Shown: positions 1-8,957, counted from the first letter of the stretch. The stretch: DNA of 64,000 nt from Gordonia alkaliphila (GCF_023017165.1 NZ_JALKBW010000001.1:2976001-3040000), one strand, 5' to 3'. Numbers and translations: made by a program. The notes: generated from the sequence alone by a model not told the origin.

Positions 1-956
1 CCCAGCACGCGACCTCGCGCGAAGGCAAAGCGCAGGTCTCCCTGGCGCAGATGGAATACATGCTGCCGCGGCTGCGCGGCTGGGGCGAGTCGATGTCCCG
101 GCAGGCCGGCGGTCGTGCCGGCAGTAACGGCGGCGTGGGTCTGCGCGGTCCCGGTGAGACCAAGATCGAGACCGATCGACGTCGCATCCGCGAACGAATG
201 GCCAAGCTGCGCAAGGAGATTCGCGGCATGAAGACCGCGCGCACGGTCAAGCGTGCGCAGCGCGATCGCGGCGGAGTGCCCGCACTGACGGTGGTCGGCT
301 ACACCAACGCGGGCAAGTCGAGTCTCGTGAACGCGATGACCGGCTCCGGGGTGCTGGTGCAGGACGCATTGTTCGCGACCCTGGATCCGACCACCCGCCG
401 CGGCAAGCTCGCCGACGGACACGAGGTGGTCTTCACCGACACCGTCGGTTTCGTCCGCCACCTGCCCACCCAGCTGGTCGAAGCGTTCCGGTCGACGCTG
501 GAGGAGGCGGTGCACGCCGATCTGCTGATCCACGTGGTCGATGGCGCCGACGCCTTCCCCGGCAAGCAGATCTCCGCGGTGCGCAAGGTTCTCGGCGAGG
601 TGTTCGCCGAGGAGGACGCGACTCCGCCGCCGGAACTGCTGGTGATCAACAAGATCGACGCGGTCGACGCCACCCGGATGACCGCCCTCCGCGGCGAGTA
701 CCGCGACGCGGTCTTCGTCTCCGCACGATCCGGTGAGGGCCTCGACGAACTGTTCGCGCGGATCGCCGAATTCGTGGCGGCCGACGACGTGGAGGCCGTC
801 CTCGAGGTGCCGTTCGACCGCGGCGAGGTGATCGCCCGACTGCACCAGCAGGCGCACGTCCTGAACACCGAGCACACCGAGACCGGCACCCGGCTGCGTG
901 TGCAGATGCCGAAGGCGCTCGCCGCCGAGTACGCCGACCTCGTGGTCGCGGAGTAG
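1..956 (+). CDS. hflX: GTPase HflX, 3' part (5' end outside window)
   Basis: The frame is open from base 3 with no start codon, so the N-terminal ribosome-binding region is cut off by the window edge. What remains shows the HflX signature GPGETKIETDRR, a coiled-coil-like basic linker, then the G domain: G1 GYTNAGKSS, G3 DTVGF, G4 NKID and a G5-like SARSGEG. Known role of the family: a ribosome-associated GTPase that splits stalled or stressed 70S ribosomes. The gene converges on ptsH, and a strong hairpin lies between the two. Family identity is secure; only the upstream part is unseen. Confidence 0.95.
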   Translation, partial: QHATSREGKAQVSLAQMEYMLPRLRGWGESMSRQAGGRAGSNGGVGLRGPGETKIETDRRRIRERMAKLRKEIRGMKTARTVKRAQRDRGGVPALTVVGYTNAGKSSLVNAMTGSGVLVQDALFATLDPTTRRGKLADGHEVVFTDTVGFVRHLPTQLVEAFRSTLEEAVHADLLIHVVDGADAFPGKQISAVRKVLGEVFAEEDATPPPELLVINKIDAVDATRMTALRGEYRDAVFVSARSGEGLDELFARIAEFVAADDVEAVLEVPFDRGEVIARLHQQAHVLNTEHTETGTRLRVQMPKALAAEYADLVVAE

Positions 957-978
957 CAGCCCGCTCGAGCACCGCACG

Positions 979-1014
979 CGTCAGCCCCGCCGTCGTCGAC
1001 GAGCGGGGCTGACG
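979..1014. terminator. Bidirectional terminator between hflX and ptsH
   Basis: A perfect 12-bp inverted repeat (979-990 with 1003-1014) with a 12-base loop lies 22 bases after the hflX stop and just before the converging ptsH stop. It has no strong T tract, as is common for actinobacterial hairpin terminators. Confidence 0.75.
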
Positions 1015-1033
1015 CCTTCTGGTGTGCCGGTGC

Positions 1034-1294
1034 CTATTCGGCGTCGAGGTCGCGGGCCACCAGTGCCGCGATCTGGTCGACGGCGGCCTGGTCGTCGCTC
1101 TCGACGATCACGGTGGCGCCCTTCTCCGCGCCGAGGGTCATGATCATCAGGGCGCTGCCGGCGTCCACCGGTTCGCCGCCCTCGGTCGCGAGGGTCACGG
1201 GCGTGGACAGGGCGGCGGCCGCTTCGGCGATGATCGTGGCCGGACGGGCGTGCAGGCCGACGGCCGAGCCGACGGTGACGGTGCTGGTTGCCAT
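1034..1294 (-). CDS. ptsH: Phosphocarrier protein HPr
   Basis: 86 residues, the usual HPr length. The phosphorylation site is His15 in GLHARPA. Ser47 lies where Firmicutes HPr is regulated by HPr kinase, but actinobacteria generally lack that kinase. HPr passes phosphate from EI (PtsI, encoded nearby) to the sugar-specific IIA domain of FruA. The ATG at 1292-1294 is preceded by GAAAGG. A longer frame continues upstream but is only the shadow of fruA. The gene lies 56 bases after fruA and is probably the last gene of the fru operon. Confidence 0.95.
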   Translation of the reverse strand: MATSTVTVGSAVGLHARPATIIAEAAAALSTPVTLATEGGEPVDAGSALMIMTLGAEKGATVIVESDDQAAVDQIAALVARDLDAE

Positions 1295-1350
1295 GAGGGT
1301 TACCTTTCGATGGGTGGTACGGGTCGTGTCGGGTGGGATTGGGGCTGAAT

Positions 1351-3471
1351 CTACGCGGGGATCGGCTGTGGCGCGGCTTCGGCGTCCGCGCGCCGGAACT
1401 GCTTGGCGGCGACCACCGCGAAGGCGGAGACCGCGGTGCCGACGGCGAGCGCGATGAGGAACTTCCACCAGGTGCCGTTCATCGCGAACATCACGAACAC
1501 GCCGCCGTGCGGGGCACGGAGCTGGACGTCGAGGGCCATCGACAGACCGCCGGTGACCGCGCCGCCCAGCATCATCGCCGGAATCACGCGGAACGGGTCG
1601 GCGGCGGCGAACGGGATGGCGCCCTCGGAGATGAACGACGCACCCAGCAGCCAGGCGGCCTTGCCGTTCTCCCGCTCCGGCTCGGTGAACGTGCTCGGAC
1701 GCAGCACCGTCGACGCCAGCGCCAGGGCGAGCGGGGGCACCATGCCGGCCGCCATCACCGCGGCCATGATCTGCCACTGGGCCTCGCCGGCCTCGGCCAG
1801 ACCGAGTCCGGCCACGGCGAAGGCGTAGGCCGCCTTGTTCACCGGGCCGCCCAGGTCGAAGCACATCATCAGGCCGACGACCACGCCGAGCACGATCTTG
1901 GAGCTGCCCGACATCGAGTTGAGGCCGTCTTCCATCTGCTCGTTGAGCCAGCTCAGCGGTCCGCCGAGGAACATGTACATGATGCCGCCGACGATGAGGG
2001 TGACGCACAGCGGGATGATGACGACGGGCATCAGGCCGGCCGCCCAGCGCGGCAGCTTCAGGCGGGTGAACCACAGCGCCACCACACCGGCGAAGAGGCC
2101 GCCGATCAGGCCGCCGATGAAGCCGGCGCCGACGGCGAGGGAGACCGCACCGGCCGCGAAACCGGGGGCGATGCCGGGACGGTCGGCGATGGCGAAGGCG
2201 ATGTAGCCGGCGAGCACCGGCACCATGAAGGCCATCACCAGGCTGCCGATCGCGAAGAAGACGGCGCCCAGATACTGCAGCAGGCCGCCGGGCGGCAGAT
2301 TCCAGAGGGTGTTGTTGAGCGCGTAGAACGCGGCGTCGTTCATGCCGCCGAGACAGCCCGCCGGGTACGTGACGTCGCCGTCGACGAGTCCTTGCGGCAC
2401 ACAGACTCTCGCGTTCGCGATCTCGTAGCCGCCGAACAGGAAACCGAGGGCCATGAGGAGGCCGCCGGCGGCGACGAACGGGATCATGTAACTGACGCCG
2501 GTCAGCAGCGCCTGCTTGAGGCGGCCGCCGAGGCCGATGGTCGAACCGCCGTCGTCGGCGGCCTCGGACGCGGCACCACTGCCGGCCGGGACGCGCCGGG
2601 CCCGCGGGTCGGCGGCGGCCGCGACGGCTTCGGCGATCATGTCGTCGGGACTGTTGATGGCCCGTTTCACGCCCGATTCGATGACCGGCTTACCGGCGAA
2701 TCGTTCGCGGCCCTTGACCCCCACGTCGGTGGCGAAGATGACCGCATCGGCCTGCTCGAGGGCGGCGGCGGTGAACGGCGTGGTTCCGGACGAGCCCTGC
2801 GGCTCCACGCTGAACTCGACCCCGGCGCGTTCGGCGGCCAACGACAGTGCATCGGCGGCCATGTAGGTGTGCGCGATGCCGGTGGGGCACGCGGTCACCG
2901 CGAGAATGCGCACGGGCTGTTGCGCCGACTCGGCGGACTCGGCCGGTGCGGTGGTCGCCGGCTCGGCGGGCACCGGTGCGGCTGCGGAGGGTGCCGCGTC
3001 GGGAGCGGGTTTCGGGGGCGGGTTCACCGCCTCGTCGACCAGTTCGACGACCGCGGCCTCGTCCGGCGCCGCACGCAGAGCTGCGACGAAGTCGGGCCGG
3101 ACCAGCGCCCGGGCCAGCGAACTGAGCAGCTTCATGTGCGCGCTGCCCGCACCGCCCGGTGCGGCGATCAGGAAGACGATGTCGGCCGGGCCGTCGGCGG
3201 CGCCGAAGTCGACCTTGTGCGACAGCCGGGCCATCACCAGCGACGCAGTGGTCACCGAGTCGACGCGGGCGTGCGGGATGGCCAAGCCGCCGGGCAGTCC
3301 GGTGGGTGAGGACGCCTCCCGGGCGAGGGCGGCGGTGACGAGCTCGTCGGGATCGGTGCACCGGCCGGTGGCACCGAGCGTCTGTGCGAGCGCGGCGATC
3401 ACCGCCTCCGCGTCGGCACCCGCGTCCGCGTCGAGCAGGACCAGCTCGGACGTGATGATCGGTTCGGCCAT
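1351..3471 (-). CDS. fruA: PTS fructose transporter subunit IIABC
   Basis: 706 residues in the order IIA, IIB, IIC. The IIA domain (about 1-150) carries the phospho-acceptor His67 in IPHAR. An Ala/Pro-rich linker (about 151-186) leads to IIB with catalytic Cys195 in ACPTGIAHT. From about residue 300 a hydrophobic IIC domain with many membrane segments follows. The protein imports fructose and phosphorylates it to fructose 1-phosphate. ATG at 3469-3471 is preceded by AAGGAA. It lies 30 bases after fruK, in one operon with fruR, fruK and ptsH. Confidence 0.96.
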   Translation of the reverse strand: MAEPIITSELVLLDADAGADAEAVIAALAQTLGATGRCTDPDELVTAALAREASSPTGLPGGLAIPHARVDSVTTASLVMARLSHKVDFGAADGPADIVFLIAAPGGAGSAHMKLLSSLARALVRPDFVAALRAAPDEAAVVELVDEAVNPPPKPAPDAAPSAAAPVPAEPATTAPAESAESAQQPVRILAVTACPTGIAHTYMAADALSLAAERAGVEFSVEPQGSSGTTPFTAAALEQADAVIFATDVGVKGRERFAGKPVIESGVKRAINSPDDMIAEAVAAAADPRARRVPAGSGAASEAADDGGSTIGLGGRLKQALLTGVSYMIPFVAAGGLLMALGFLFGGYEIANARVCVPQGLVDGDVTYPAGCLGGMNDAAFYALNNTLWNLPPGGLLQYLGAVFFAIGSLVMAFMVPVLAGYIAFAIADRPGIAPGFAAGAVSLAVGAGFIGGLIGGLFAGVVALWFTRLKLPRWAAGLMPVVIIPLCVTLIVGGIMYMFLGGPLSWLNEQMEDGLNSMSGSSKIVLGVVVGLMMCFDLGGPVNKAAYAFAVAGLGLAEAGEAQWQIMAAVMAAGMVPPLALALASTVLRPSTFTEPERENGKAAWLLGASFISEGAIPFAAADPFRVIPAMMLGGAVTGGLSMALDVQLRAPHGGVFVMFAMNGTWWKFLIALAVGTAVSAFAVVAAKQFRRADAEAAPQPIPA

Positions 3472-3501
3472 GAGGGATTCCTTCTTCTCGTGCGTGCGGC
3501 G

Positions 3502-4449
3502 TCAGGACAGGGGCCGGACGTGAACGCCGGCCAGGTCGAGATCGGTGGGGTCGGGGGGAGTGGTGCCGGGCAACGCGGCAGCCGCCGAGCCGTAGGCGAC
3601 CGCGGTGCGCAGCCGGTCCTCCGGCGACGCCCCGCGATGCTCGGCGATGAGGTAGCCGGCCAGCGACGAGTCACCGGCACCGACCGTGCTGCGCACCCGG
3701 ATCTGCGGCGGTGTCGCGAACCAGGAGCCTTCGGCGGTGGTGAGCACGGCACCGGCCGCGCCGAGCGTGGTGAGGACGGCCCCGCCGGTGCGCGCGGCGA
3801 GCGCGGACGCGGCGGACTGGACCGGCGTCAGATCTCCGGCCTCGGCGGCGGCCTCCAGCGAGGCGCCGTCGCCCCCGATCAGTTCGGCGAGCTCGAAGGC
3901 GTTGGGCTTGAGCAGATCCGGTCGGGCACCGGCGATCGCCAGCAGCGGCGGCCCCGAGGTGTCGACGGACACCCGGTGTCCGCCCGCGTGCAGGCGCGCG
4001 GTGACGGCGGCGTACCAGTCGTCCGGCACTCCGGGAGGCAGGGAACCGCACAGCGCCACCCACCGGGCATCGGCGGCGACTGCTGCGACCAGGTCGGTCA
4101 GCCGGGCCAGCTCGCCGGCGGACAGCCCGGGGCCGGGCTCGTTGACCTTGGTGGTGGTGCCGTCCGGTTCGGCGATGGTCAGGTTGGTGCGCACCGGCTG
4201 ATCGATCGGGACGCTGCGGTGCGGCAGGCCGGTGGCCTCCAGCTGGATGCGCAGCGGGTCCGACGGTCCCGCAGGCAGGACCGCAAGGGTTCTCAGTCCG
4301 GCTCCGTGCACCGCGCGGGCCACGTTGATGCCCTTGCCGCCCGGCTGGTTCGTCACCGCGGCGGCGCGTTGCACGTGACCGCGGGCGAGTGGTGCGTCGA
4401 GGGAGATGGTCCGATCCACGCTGGGATTGGCCGTCACGGTGACGATCAT
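3502..4449 (-). CDS. fruK: 1-phosphofructokinase
   Basis: 315-residue PfkB-family sugar kinase. The N-terminal signature GGKGINVAR and the C-terminal ATP/anion-hole motif GAGDSSLAG are present. It converts fructose 1-phosphate, the product of FruA, to fructose 1,6-bisphosphate and so feeds glycolysis. The start ATG overlaps the fruR stop in an ATGA arrangement, which indicates translational coupling. Being between fruR and fruA makes FruK more likely than a tagatose or 6-phosphofructokinase. Confidence 0.93.
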   Translation of the reverse strand: MIVTVTANPSVDRTISLDAPLARGHVQRAAAVTNQPGGKGINVARAVHGAGLRTLAVLPAGPSDPLRIQLEATGLPHRSVPIDQPVRTNLTIAEPDGTTTKVNEPGPGLSAGELARLTDLVAAVAADARWVALCGSLPPGVPDDWYAAVTARLHAGGHRVSVDTSGPPLLAIAGARPDLLKPNAFELAELIGGDGASLEAAAEAGDLTPVQSAASALAARTGGAVLTTLGAAGAVLTTAEGSWFATPPQIRVRSTVGAGDSSLAGYLIAEHRGASPEDRLRTAVAYGSAAAALPGTTPPDPTDLDLAGVHVRPLS

Positions 4450-5216
4450 GCGATCACCACCTCGATGTCGAGGTCTTGCAGTTCCCGCCGCACCGCCGGG
4501 TTCAGTCCACCGTCGGTGACGATCACGTCGACGTCGCTCAGCGCCCCGAAACTCACGAGGTGTTCGCGGTGGAACTTGCTGGAGTCGGCCAGCACCACCA
4601 CCTGTTCGGCGGCGGCGATCATAGCGGACTTGGTGGCGGCTTCGTCGGCATCCGGGGTGGACAGGCCGTGCGTGCGGCTCAGTCCGTTGGTGCCGAGGAA
4701 GGCGACGTTGACGCGCAGCCGGCGGAGTACGTCGACGGTCTCGGTTCCCACCGCGGCCTGCGTCTTCCCGCGAATGCGACCGCCGACGAGGGTCACCTCG
4801 CAGTTCGGCAGGGTGGACAGATGCCCGGCGAGCGGAACCGCATTGGTGACCACCGTCAAGCGGCGTTCGGGCGGCACCGCGAGTGCGGCGCGCAGCGTGG
4901 TGGTGCCCGCATCGAAGAGGGCCGAGCCGCCGTCGGGTGGCAGGAACGCCTGGGCGGCCAGCCCGATCGCCGACTTCTCCGGTGCCCGCGACCGTTCGCG
5001 CTGGCCCAGATCGGGTTCCTCGACCACTTCGCCCAGATCCGGCCGGACGGCGCCGCCGTGGACGCGGACCAGGACGCCCTGGTCGGCCAGCACCCCGAGG
5101 TCACGGCGCACGGTCTCCCCGGTCACGTCGAAGCGCACGGCGAGTTCGGCCACCGCGACGCGGCCGTGGTTGCGCACCTCGGTGGCAATGGCCTGTTGGC
5201 GTTCTTCGGCGTACAC
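4446..5216 (-). CDS. fruR: DeoR-family transcriptional regulator of the fru operon
   Basis: 256 residues. An N-terminal DeoR winged helix (about 1-57, with VTGETVRRDLGVLADQG) precedes a DeoRC sugar-phosphate sensor domain (FDAGTTT, VTNAVPLAGHL, GTNG). Such regulators normally respond to fructose phosphates and repress the linked PTS genes. The start is GTG at 5214-5216 with GGGAGGG upstream. It is first in the leftward fru operon and divergent from ptsI, and the shared intergenic region holds inverted repeats that could be its operators. Confidence 0.88.
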   Translation of the reverse strand: MYAEERQQAIATEVRNHGRVAVAELAVRFDVTGETVRRDLGVLADQGVLVRVHGGAVRPDLGEVVEEPDLGQRERSRAPEKSAIGLAAQAFLPPDGGSALFDAGTTTLRAALAVPPERRLTVVTNAVPLAGHLSTLPNCEVTLVGGRIRGKTQAAVGTETVDVLRRLRVNVAFLGTNGLSRTHGLSTPDADEAATKSAMIAAAEQVVVLADSSKFHREHLVSFGALSDVDVIVTDGGLNPAVRRELQDLDIEVVIA

Positions 5217-5258
5217 GGAAGCCCTCCCGTCCTGGATTGGTTATATCTGTGTTTACCT

Positions 5259-5287
5259 GTGAACGTGTTGACAAGTCAAGGGTTCAC
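5259..5287. promoter_or_regulatory. Candidate FruR operator in the fruR-ptsI intergenic region
   Basis: Two nested symmetries are visible: GTGAAC at 5259-5264 paired with GTTCAC at 5282-5287, and inside it the palindrome TTGACAAGTCAA at 5268-5279. The inner palindrome overlaps the apparent ptsI -35 element. Assignment to FruR is inference from position. Confidence 0.5.
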
Positions 5288-5295
5288 TGTAATCT
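5268..5295 (+). promoter_or_regulatory. Probable ptsI promoter, leaderless
   Basis: A -35 match TTGACA at 5268-5273 and a TANNNT-type -10, TAATCT at 5290-5295, are 16 bases apart. The -10 ends 7 bases before the ptsI ATG (5303), and no Shine-Dalgarno sequence is visible, so the transcript probably begins at or next to the start codon. Confidence 0.55.
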
Positions 5296-5302
5296 CGATC
5301 AC

Positions 5303-7006
5303 ATGGCACAGGTGGAGAGCAGTACCGCACAGAACTATGGGGCCGTCGCCGCGGTGGTCGGCACGCCGGTCGTATCCGGACTCGCCTACGGGCCGGTGAT
5401 CCGAGTGTCCGGCGTGCCGGAGTACGACGTCGACGCGGCCGCGGAGATTCCCGAAACCGAGCGCGCGGCCGAGGCCGCACGCTTCGTCGCCGCAGCCGAG
5501 ACGGTGGCGGAGCGCTTCACCGCGCGGGCCCGGGCCAACACCGGCAGTACGGCGGAAGTGCTGGCGGCGACCGCCGCCCTGGCCAAGGACCGCGCGTGGA
5601 TCGCCACCGCCACCGGACTGATCGAGAAGGGCACGCCGGCCGCCGCGGCCACCGTGCGGGCGATCGACACGATCTCCGACATGTTCGCCAAACTCGGCGG
5701 GCTGATGGCCGAACGCGTCACCGACCTCGCCGACATCCGCAACCGGGTGGTCGCCGAGGTTCTCGGCCTACCGGAGCCGGGCATCCCACTGCCCGAGCAG
5801 CCGTCGGTCCTGCTGGCCGACGATCTGGCCCCGGCCGACACCGCCGGCCTGGATCCGAAGCTGGTGGTGGCCCTGGCCACCCGCTTGGGCGGGCCGTCGA
5901 GCCACACGGCGATCATCGCCCGGCAACTCGGCATTCCGTGCGTCGTGGCCGTCGCCGACCTGAATCGGGTCGATACGGGAGCCATGGTCTTCGTCGACGG
6001 CGAACGGGGCGTGGTGGGCGTCGACCCGGACGCGGAGCAGATCGCCGCGGCGGTCGAGGCGGCACAGCAGTTGGCGGCCGAAGTGGCGCAGTGGCGCGGA
6101 CCCGGCCGCACGGCCGACGGGCACGCCGTGGCGATTCTGGGGAACGTGGCCGACGGTGTCTCCGCGCGCAGCGCCGCCGATCTCGGCATTCTGGCCGGGG
6201 TCGGACTGTTCCGTACCGAGCTGGCCTTCCTGGAGCGCCCCGACGAGCCCTCGGTGGCGCAGCAGCAGAGCCTCTACCGCGAAGTCATCGACGCCTTCGA
6301 CGGCGACAAGGTGGTGATCCGCACCCTCGACGCCGGATCGGACAAGCCGCTGCGTTTCGTGAACCATCCCCACGAGGACAATCCGGCCATGGGGGTGCGC
6401 GGCAACCGCATCGTGGCGACGCACCCGGAGATCCGTGAGCACCAACTCGATGCGATCGCGGCGGCCGCGGACGGCGCCGGCGCGGTGCCGTGGGTGATGG
6501 CCCCGATGGTCGCGACGGTGGTGGAGGCCCGCGAGTTCGCGGCGCAGGTGCGCGAGCGCGGGTTGACTCCGGGGGTGATGATCGAGGTGCCGTCGGCGGC
6601 GGTGCAGGCCGAGAAGATCCTGGCCGAAGTGGACTTCGTGTCCATCGGCACCAACGATCTGACGCAGTACACGATGGCCGCCGACCGGATGTCCGCCGAA
6701 TTGGCGGCGCTGACCGACCCGTGGCAGCCGGCCGTCCTGGCGCTGGTGGAACGGGTCGGGGCGGCAGGCCGAGCAGCCGACAAGCCGGTGGGGGTCTGCG
6801 GCGAGGCGGCCGCCGACCCGCTGTTGGCCTGCGTTCTGGTGGGGCTGGGCGTCAGCTCGCTGTCGTGCGCGCCCGCCGCCGCCGCGCCGGTGGGTCGCAA
6901 GCTCGCGACCGTGACGCTGGACCAGTGCGCCGCCGCCGCTCAGGCCGCAGTGGCCGCCGACAGTCCCGTCGACGGCCGGGCTGCGGCCCGGGCGGTATTG
7001 GGCTGA
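5303..7006 (+). CDS. ptsI: PTS enzyme I (phosphoenolpyruvate-protein phosphotransferase)
   Basis: 567 residues, normal for EI. The phospho-histidine is His201 in GGPSSHTAIIARQLG. The C-terminal PEP-binding domain has LFRTELAFL, IRTLDAGSDKP, GTNDLTQYTMAADR and the catalytic cysteine in GVCGEAAADP. It takes phosphate from phosphoenolpyruvate and transfers it to HPr. The frame stays open far upstream, but ATG 5303 is chosen because MAQVESS begins just after a promoter-like sequence and the upstream stretch is antisense to fruR. It converges on lexA with a gap of only 7 bases. Confidence 0.95.
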   Translation: MAQVESSTAQNYGAVAAVVGTPVVSGLAYGPVIRVSGVPEYDVDAAAEIPETERAAEAARFVAAAETVAERFTARARANTGSTAEVLAATAALAKDRAWIATATGLIEKGTPAAAATVRAIDTISDMFAKLGGLMAERVTDLADIRNRVVAEVLGLPEPGIPLPEQPSVLLADDLAPADTAGLDPKLVVALATRLGGPSSHTAIIARQLGIPCVVAVADLNRVDTGAMVFVDGERGVVGVDPDAEQIAAAVEAAQQLAAEVAQWRGPGRTADGHAVAILGNVADGVSARSAADLGILAGVGLFRTELAFLERPDEPSVAQQQSLYREVIDAFDGDKVVIRTLDAGSDKPLRFVNHPHEDNPAMGVRGNRIVATHPEIREHQLDAIAAAADGAGAVPWVMAPMVATVVEAREFAAQVRERGLTPGVMIEVPSAAVQAEKILAEVDFVSIGTNDLTQYTMAADRMSAELAALTDPWQPAVLALVERVGAAGRAADKPVGVCGEAAADPLLACVLVGLGVSSLSCAPAAAAPVGRKLATVTLDQCAAAAQAAVAADSPVDGRAAARAVLG

Positions 7007-7013
7007 ACCGGCG

Positions 7014-7706
7014 TCAGATGCGCCGCATCACGGTGACGACCTTGCCGAGGATCGCGGCGTCGTCGCCCGGGATGGGCTCGAAGTGCTCGTTGTGCGGCAG
7101 CAGCCACACGTGTCCGTCGATCCGCTTGAACGTCTTCACGGTGGCCTCGCCGTCGATCATGGCGGCGACGATGTCGCCGTTGTCGGCCACGTTCTGCTGA
7201 CGCACCACCACCCAGTCGCCGTCGCAGATCGCCGCGTCGATCATCGACTCGCCGACTACGCGCAGCAGGAACAGGGAGCCCTCGCCGACCAGTTCCTTGG
7301 GCAGCGGGAAGACGTCCTCGACCGCTTCCTCGGCGAGGATCGGGCCGCCGGCCGCGATCCGGCCGAGCACCGGGACGTAGGCCGGTGCGGGGACGTTCGG
7401 ATCCGCATGATCGGCGGCCGGGGGCGGGGTGCGCTGCTCGTCGCGGACATTCACCGCGCGCGGACGGTGCGGATCGCGCTTGAGCAGCCCGCGGCGCTCG
7501 AGCGTGCGCAGCTGGTGCGCCACCGACGAGGTGGAGGCGAGGCCGACGGCCTCACCGATCTCGCGAATGCTCGGCGGATAGCCGCGTTCGCGCACCGAGG
7601 AGCGGATGTACTCGAGAACTTCGCGCTGACGCTGCGTCAGTGAGGCCTCCAGGGTGGCCGTCGACAACAGCGGGTCCACGTTCGACGTGTGCGGTCCGTC
7701 GTTCAT
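7014..7706 (-). CDS. lexA: SOS repressor LexA
   Basis: 230 residues. The N-terminal winged helix (about 22-86) includes [19 protein letters not shown]. Self-cleavage is expected at Ala119-Gly120 in RIAAGGP, with the Ser154/Lys191 catalytic dyad (VVGESMIDA and ATVKTFKR). LexA represses DNA-damage genes until RecA filaments stimulate its cleavage. The ATG is at 7704-7706. A LexA box lies 56 bases upstream, so autoregulation is expected. The gene is divergent from the LysM gene at 7859, as in mycobacteria. Confidence 0.97.
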   Translation of the reverse strand: MNDGPHTSNVDPLLSTATLEASLTQRQREVLEYIRSSVRERGYPPSIREIGEAVGLASTSSVAHQLRTLERRGLLKRDPHRPRAVNVRDEQRTPPPAADHADPNVPAPAYVPVLGRIAAGGPILAEEAVEDVFPLPKELVGEGSLFLLRVVGESMIDAAICDGDWVVVRQQNVADNGDIVAAMIDGEATVKTFKRIDGHVWLLPHNEHFEPIPGDDAAILGKVVTVMRRI

Positions 7707-7761
7707 CGAACTTCCTTTCGATCGGGGTCGCCCTCCAATTTAGTCGAGTAGGTCACAGAAA

Positions 7762-7777
7762 TCAAACAATTGTTCGA
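7762..7777. promoter_or_regulatory. LexA (SOS) box upstream of lexA
   Basis: TCAAACAATTGTTCGA matches the actinobacterial/Bacillus-type SOS box TCGAAC-N4-GTTCGA at 11 of 12 arm positions. It lies in the lexA upstream region, where autorepression is known in the family. Confidence 0.85.
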
Positions 7778-7814
7778 CGTGTCGTAGCGGATGTCCGAGG
7801 CGTGGTGTTAACTA

Positions 7815-7830
7815 TCGAACAAGAGTTCAT
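7815..7830. promoter_or_regulatory. Second LexA-like box, upstream of the LysM gene
   Basis: TCGAACAAGAGTTCAT has a perfect left arm TCGAAC and 4 of 6 matches in the right arm. It ends 28 bases before the LysM gene start. The M. tuberculosis counterpart (Rv2719c, ChiZ) is SOS-induced, which supports the call. Confidence 0.65.
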
Positions 7831-7858
7831 CGAACGTACGAACGATGGGAGTTCCACG

Positions 7859-8407
7859 ATGACCGAGCTGCTGACCCGCCGCCCCGCGTCCGCCTCGACG
7901 CTGCCGCAGTCCACCACGATGACCTGCGACGTTCCCCTGATTCAGACCACCTGCCGGGCCACCGGCCGACGTCCGCGCGCGGTCGCCGCCGCCACCCCGG
8001 TGTGCCCGGCACCGAGCGTTCGAACGCGTCCGGCGCGGCGCGCCGAGCGCGCTGCGTCGCCGACCACGAGCGCCGCTCGGGCGGCCCGTGCCCGTTCGAA
8101 CACCGTGGATCGTTCGACGGCGGTGCGTCGTCGCTGGGCGGCCGGCGTGCTCCTCGGTGCCGCGCTGGCCGCCGTGGTCGTCGTGCTCGGCATGGTCGGT
8201 GAGGACTACGAGAAGGCCGTCAGCGGCGTGCCGGCCCAGACCGAGGTGGTCCACGTGCGCAGCGGTGAGTCGCTGTCGTCGTTGGCCGAGCGGATCGCTC
8301 CGGATCGCTCCGCGGCGTCGGTGATCGCCACGGTGCGCGACCTGAACGGTCTCGACGCCAGCGGACTGCGCCCCGGTCAGGCGCTCGTGGTGCCCGCCTA
8401 CCGCTGA
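7859..8407 (+). CDS. LysM-domain membrane protein, ChiZ-like SOS division inhibitor candidate
   Basis: 182 residues with start ATG 7859, preceded by GGGAG. The first 90 residues are basic, Ala/Arg/Thr-rich and probably cytoplasmic. One membrane segment follows (about 92-113), then an external LysM domain (about 130-180, with VRSGESLSSLAERI and LRPGQALVVP). Position divergent from lexA and domain layout match Rv2719c/ChiZ, a DNA-damage-induced protein that affects cell division and has been linked to cell-wall hydrolysis. No hydrolase catalytic motif is visible in the sequence, so only the localisation and the SOS link are supported. Confidence 0.8.
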   Translation: MTELLTRRPASASTLPQSTTMTCDVPLIQTTCRATGRRPRAVAAATPVCPAPSVRTRPARRAERAASPTTSAARAARARSNTVDRSTAVRRRWAAGVLLGAALAAVVVVLGMVGEDYEKAVSGVPAQTEVVHVRSGESLSSLAERIAPDRSAASVIATVRDLNGLDASGLRPGQALVVPAYR

Positions 8408-8437
8408 GGCCGCGATGGCGCCGAGTACGCTGGGGGC

Positions 8438-8902
8438 ATGCGATGCCCGTTCTGCAAGAACGACGACACCCGAGTGGTTGATTCGCGCGCCTCCGACGAC
8501 GGAGCGTCGATTCGACGCCGCCGGTCGTGCTCGGAATGCAGTCGCCGGTTCACCACCGTCGAGTCGGCGGTGCTGGCGGTGGTCAAGCGCAACGGCGTCA
8601 CCGAGCCCTTCAACCGGGAAAAGGTGATGAAGGGTGTGCGCCGGGCGTGCCAGGGCCGATCGGTCACCGAGGATTCGCTGGCGCAGCTGGCGGCCGCGGT
8701 GGAGAACACCGTCCGCGCCTCGGGATCGGCCGAGATCCCCAGCCACGAGGTCGGCCTGGCGATCCTCGGGCCGCTGCGGGACCTCGACGAGGTGGCCTAC
8801 CTGCGGTTCGCGTCGGTTTATCGGTCCTTCGAATCCGCCGACGACTTTCAGCGCGAGATCGACGATCTGCGCAAGGATTCGCGCCGCGAACCGGTCGGCT
8901 GA
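8438..8902 (+). CDS. nrdR: Transcriptional repressor NrdR
   Basis: 154 residues, the usual length. A zinc ribbon is formed by Cys3, Cys6, Cys31 and Cys34 (MRCPFC and CSEC). It is followed by an ATP-cone domain (about 49-139, including [14 protein letters not shown]). NrdR senses ATP/dATP and represses ribonucleotide reductase genes. ATG 8438 follows a GGGGG run. It lies 30 bases after the LysM gene, as in mycobacteria. No nrd genes or NrdR boxes were noticed in this window. Confidence 0.96.
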   Translation: MRCPFCKNDDTRVVDSRASDDGASIRRRRSCSECSRRFTTVESAVLAVVKRNGVTEPFNREKVMKGVRRACQGRSVTEDSLAQLAAAVENTVRASGSAEIPSHEVGLAILGPLRDLDEVAYLRFASVYRSFESADDFQREIDDLRKDSRREPVG

Positions 8903-8926
8903 CCCACCGCCGCTGCGTGCGGATCA

Positions 8927-8957
8927 GCCTCACTCGAAGGCCCGCCTCACTCGAAGG
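8927..8957. repeat. 14-bp tandem direct repeat at the hrpA 3' end
   Basis: GCCTCACTCGAAGG occurs at 8927-8940 and again at 8944-8957, a period of 17 bases. The second copy contains the hrpA stop and last codons; the first is a duplicate just beyond the stop. It looks like a small replication-slippage duplication with no effect on either protein. Confidence 0.7.

Noticed and set aside
1333..3309. Long open frame on the plus strand opposite fruA
   Set aside because: It is rich in His, Arg, Asp and Gly without any domain pattern and mirrors the codon structure of fruA. Such antisense frames are normal in GC-rich DNA.
4883..5302. Upstream extension of the ptsI frame
   Set aside because: It is antisense to fruR, Arg/Pro-rich, and crosses the promoter and operator sequence.
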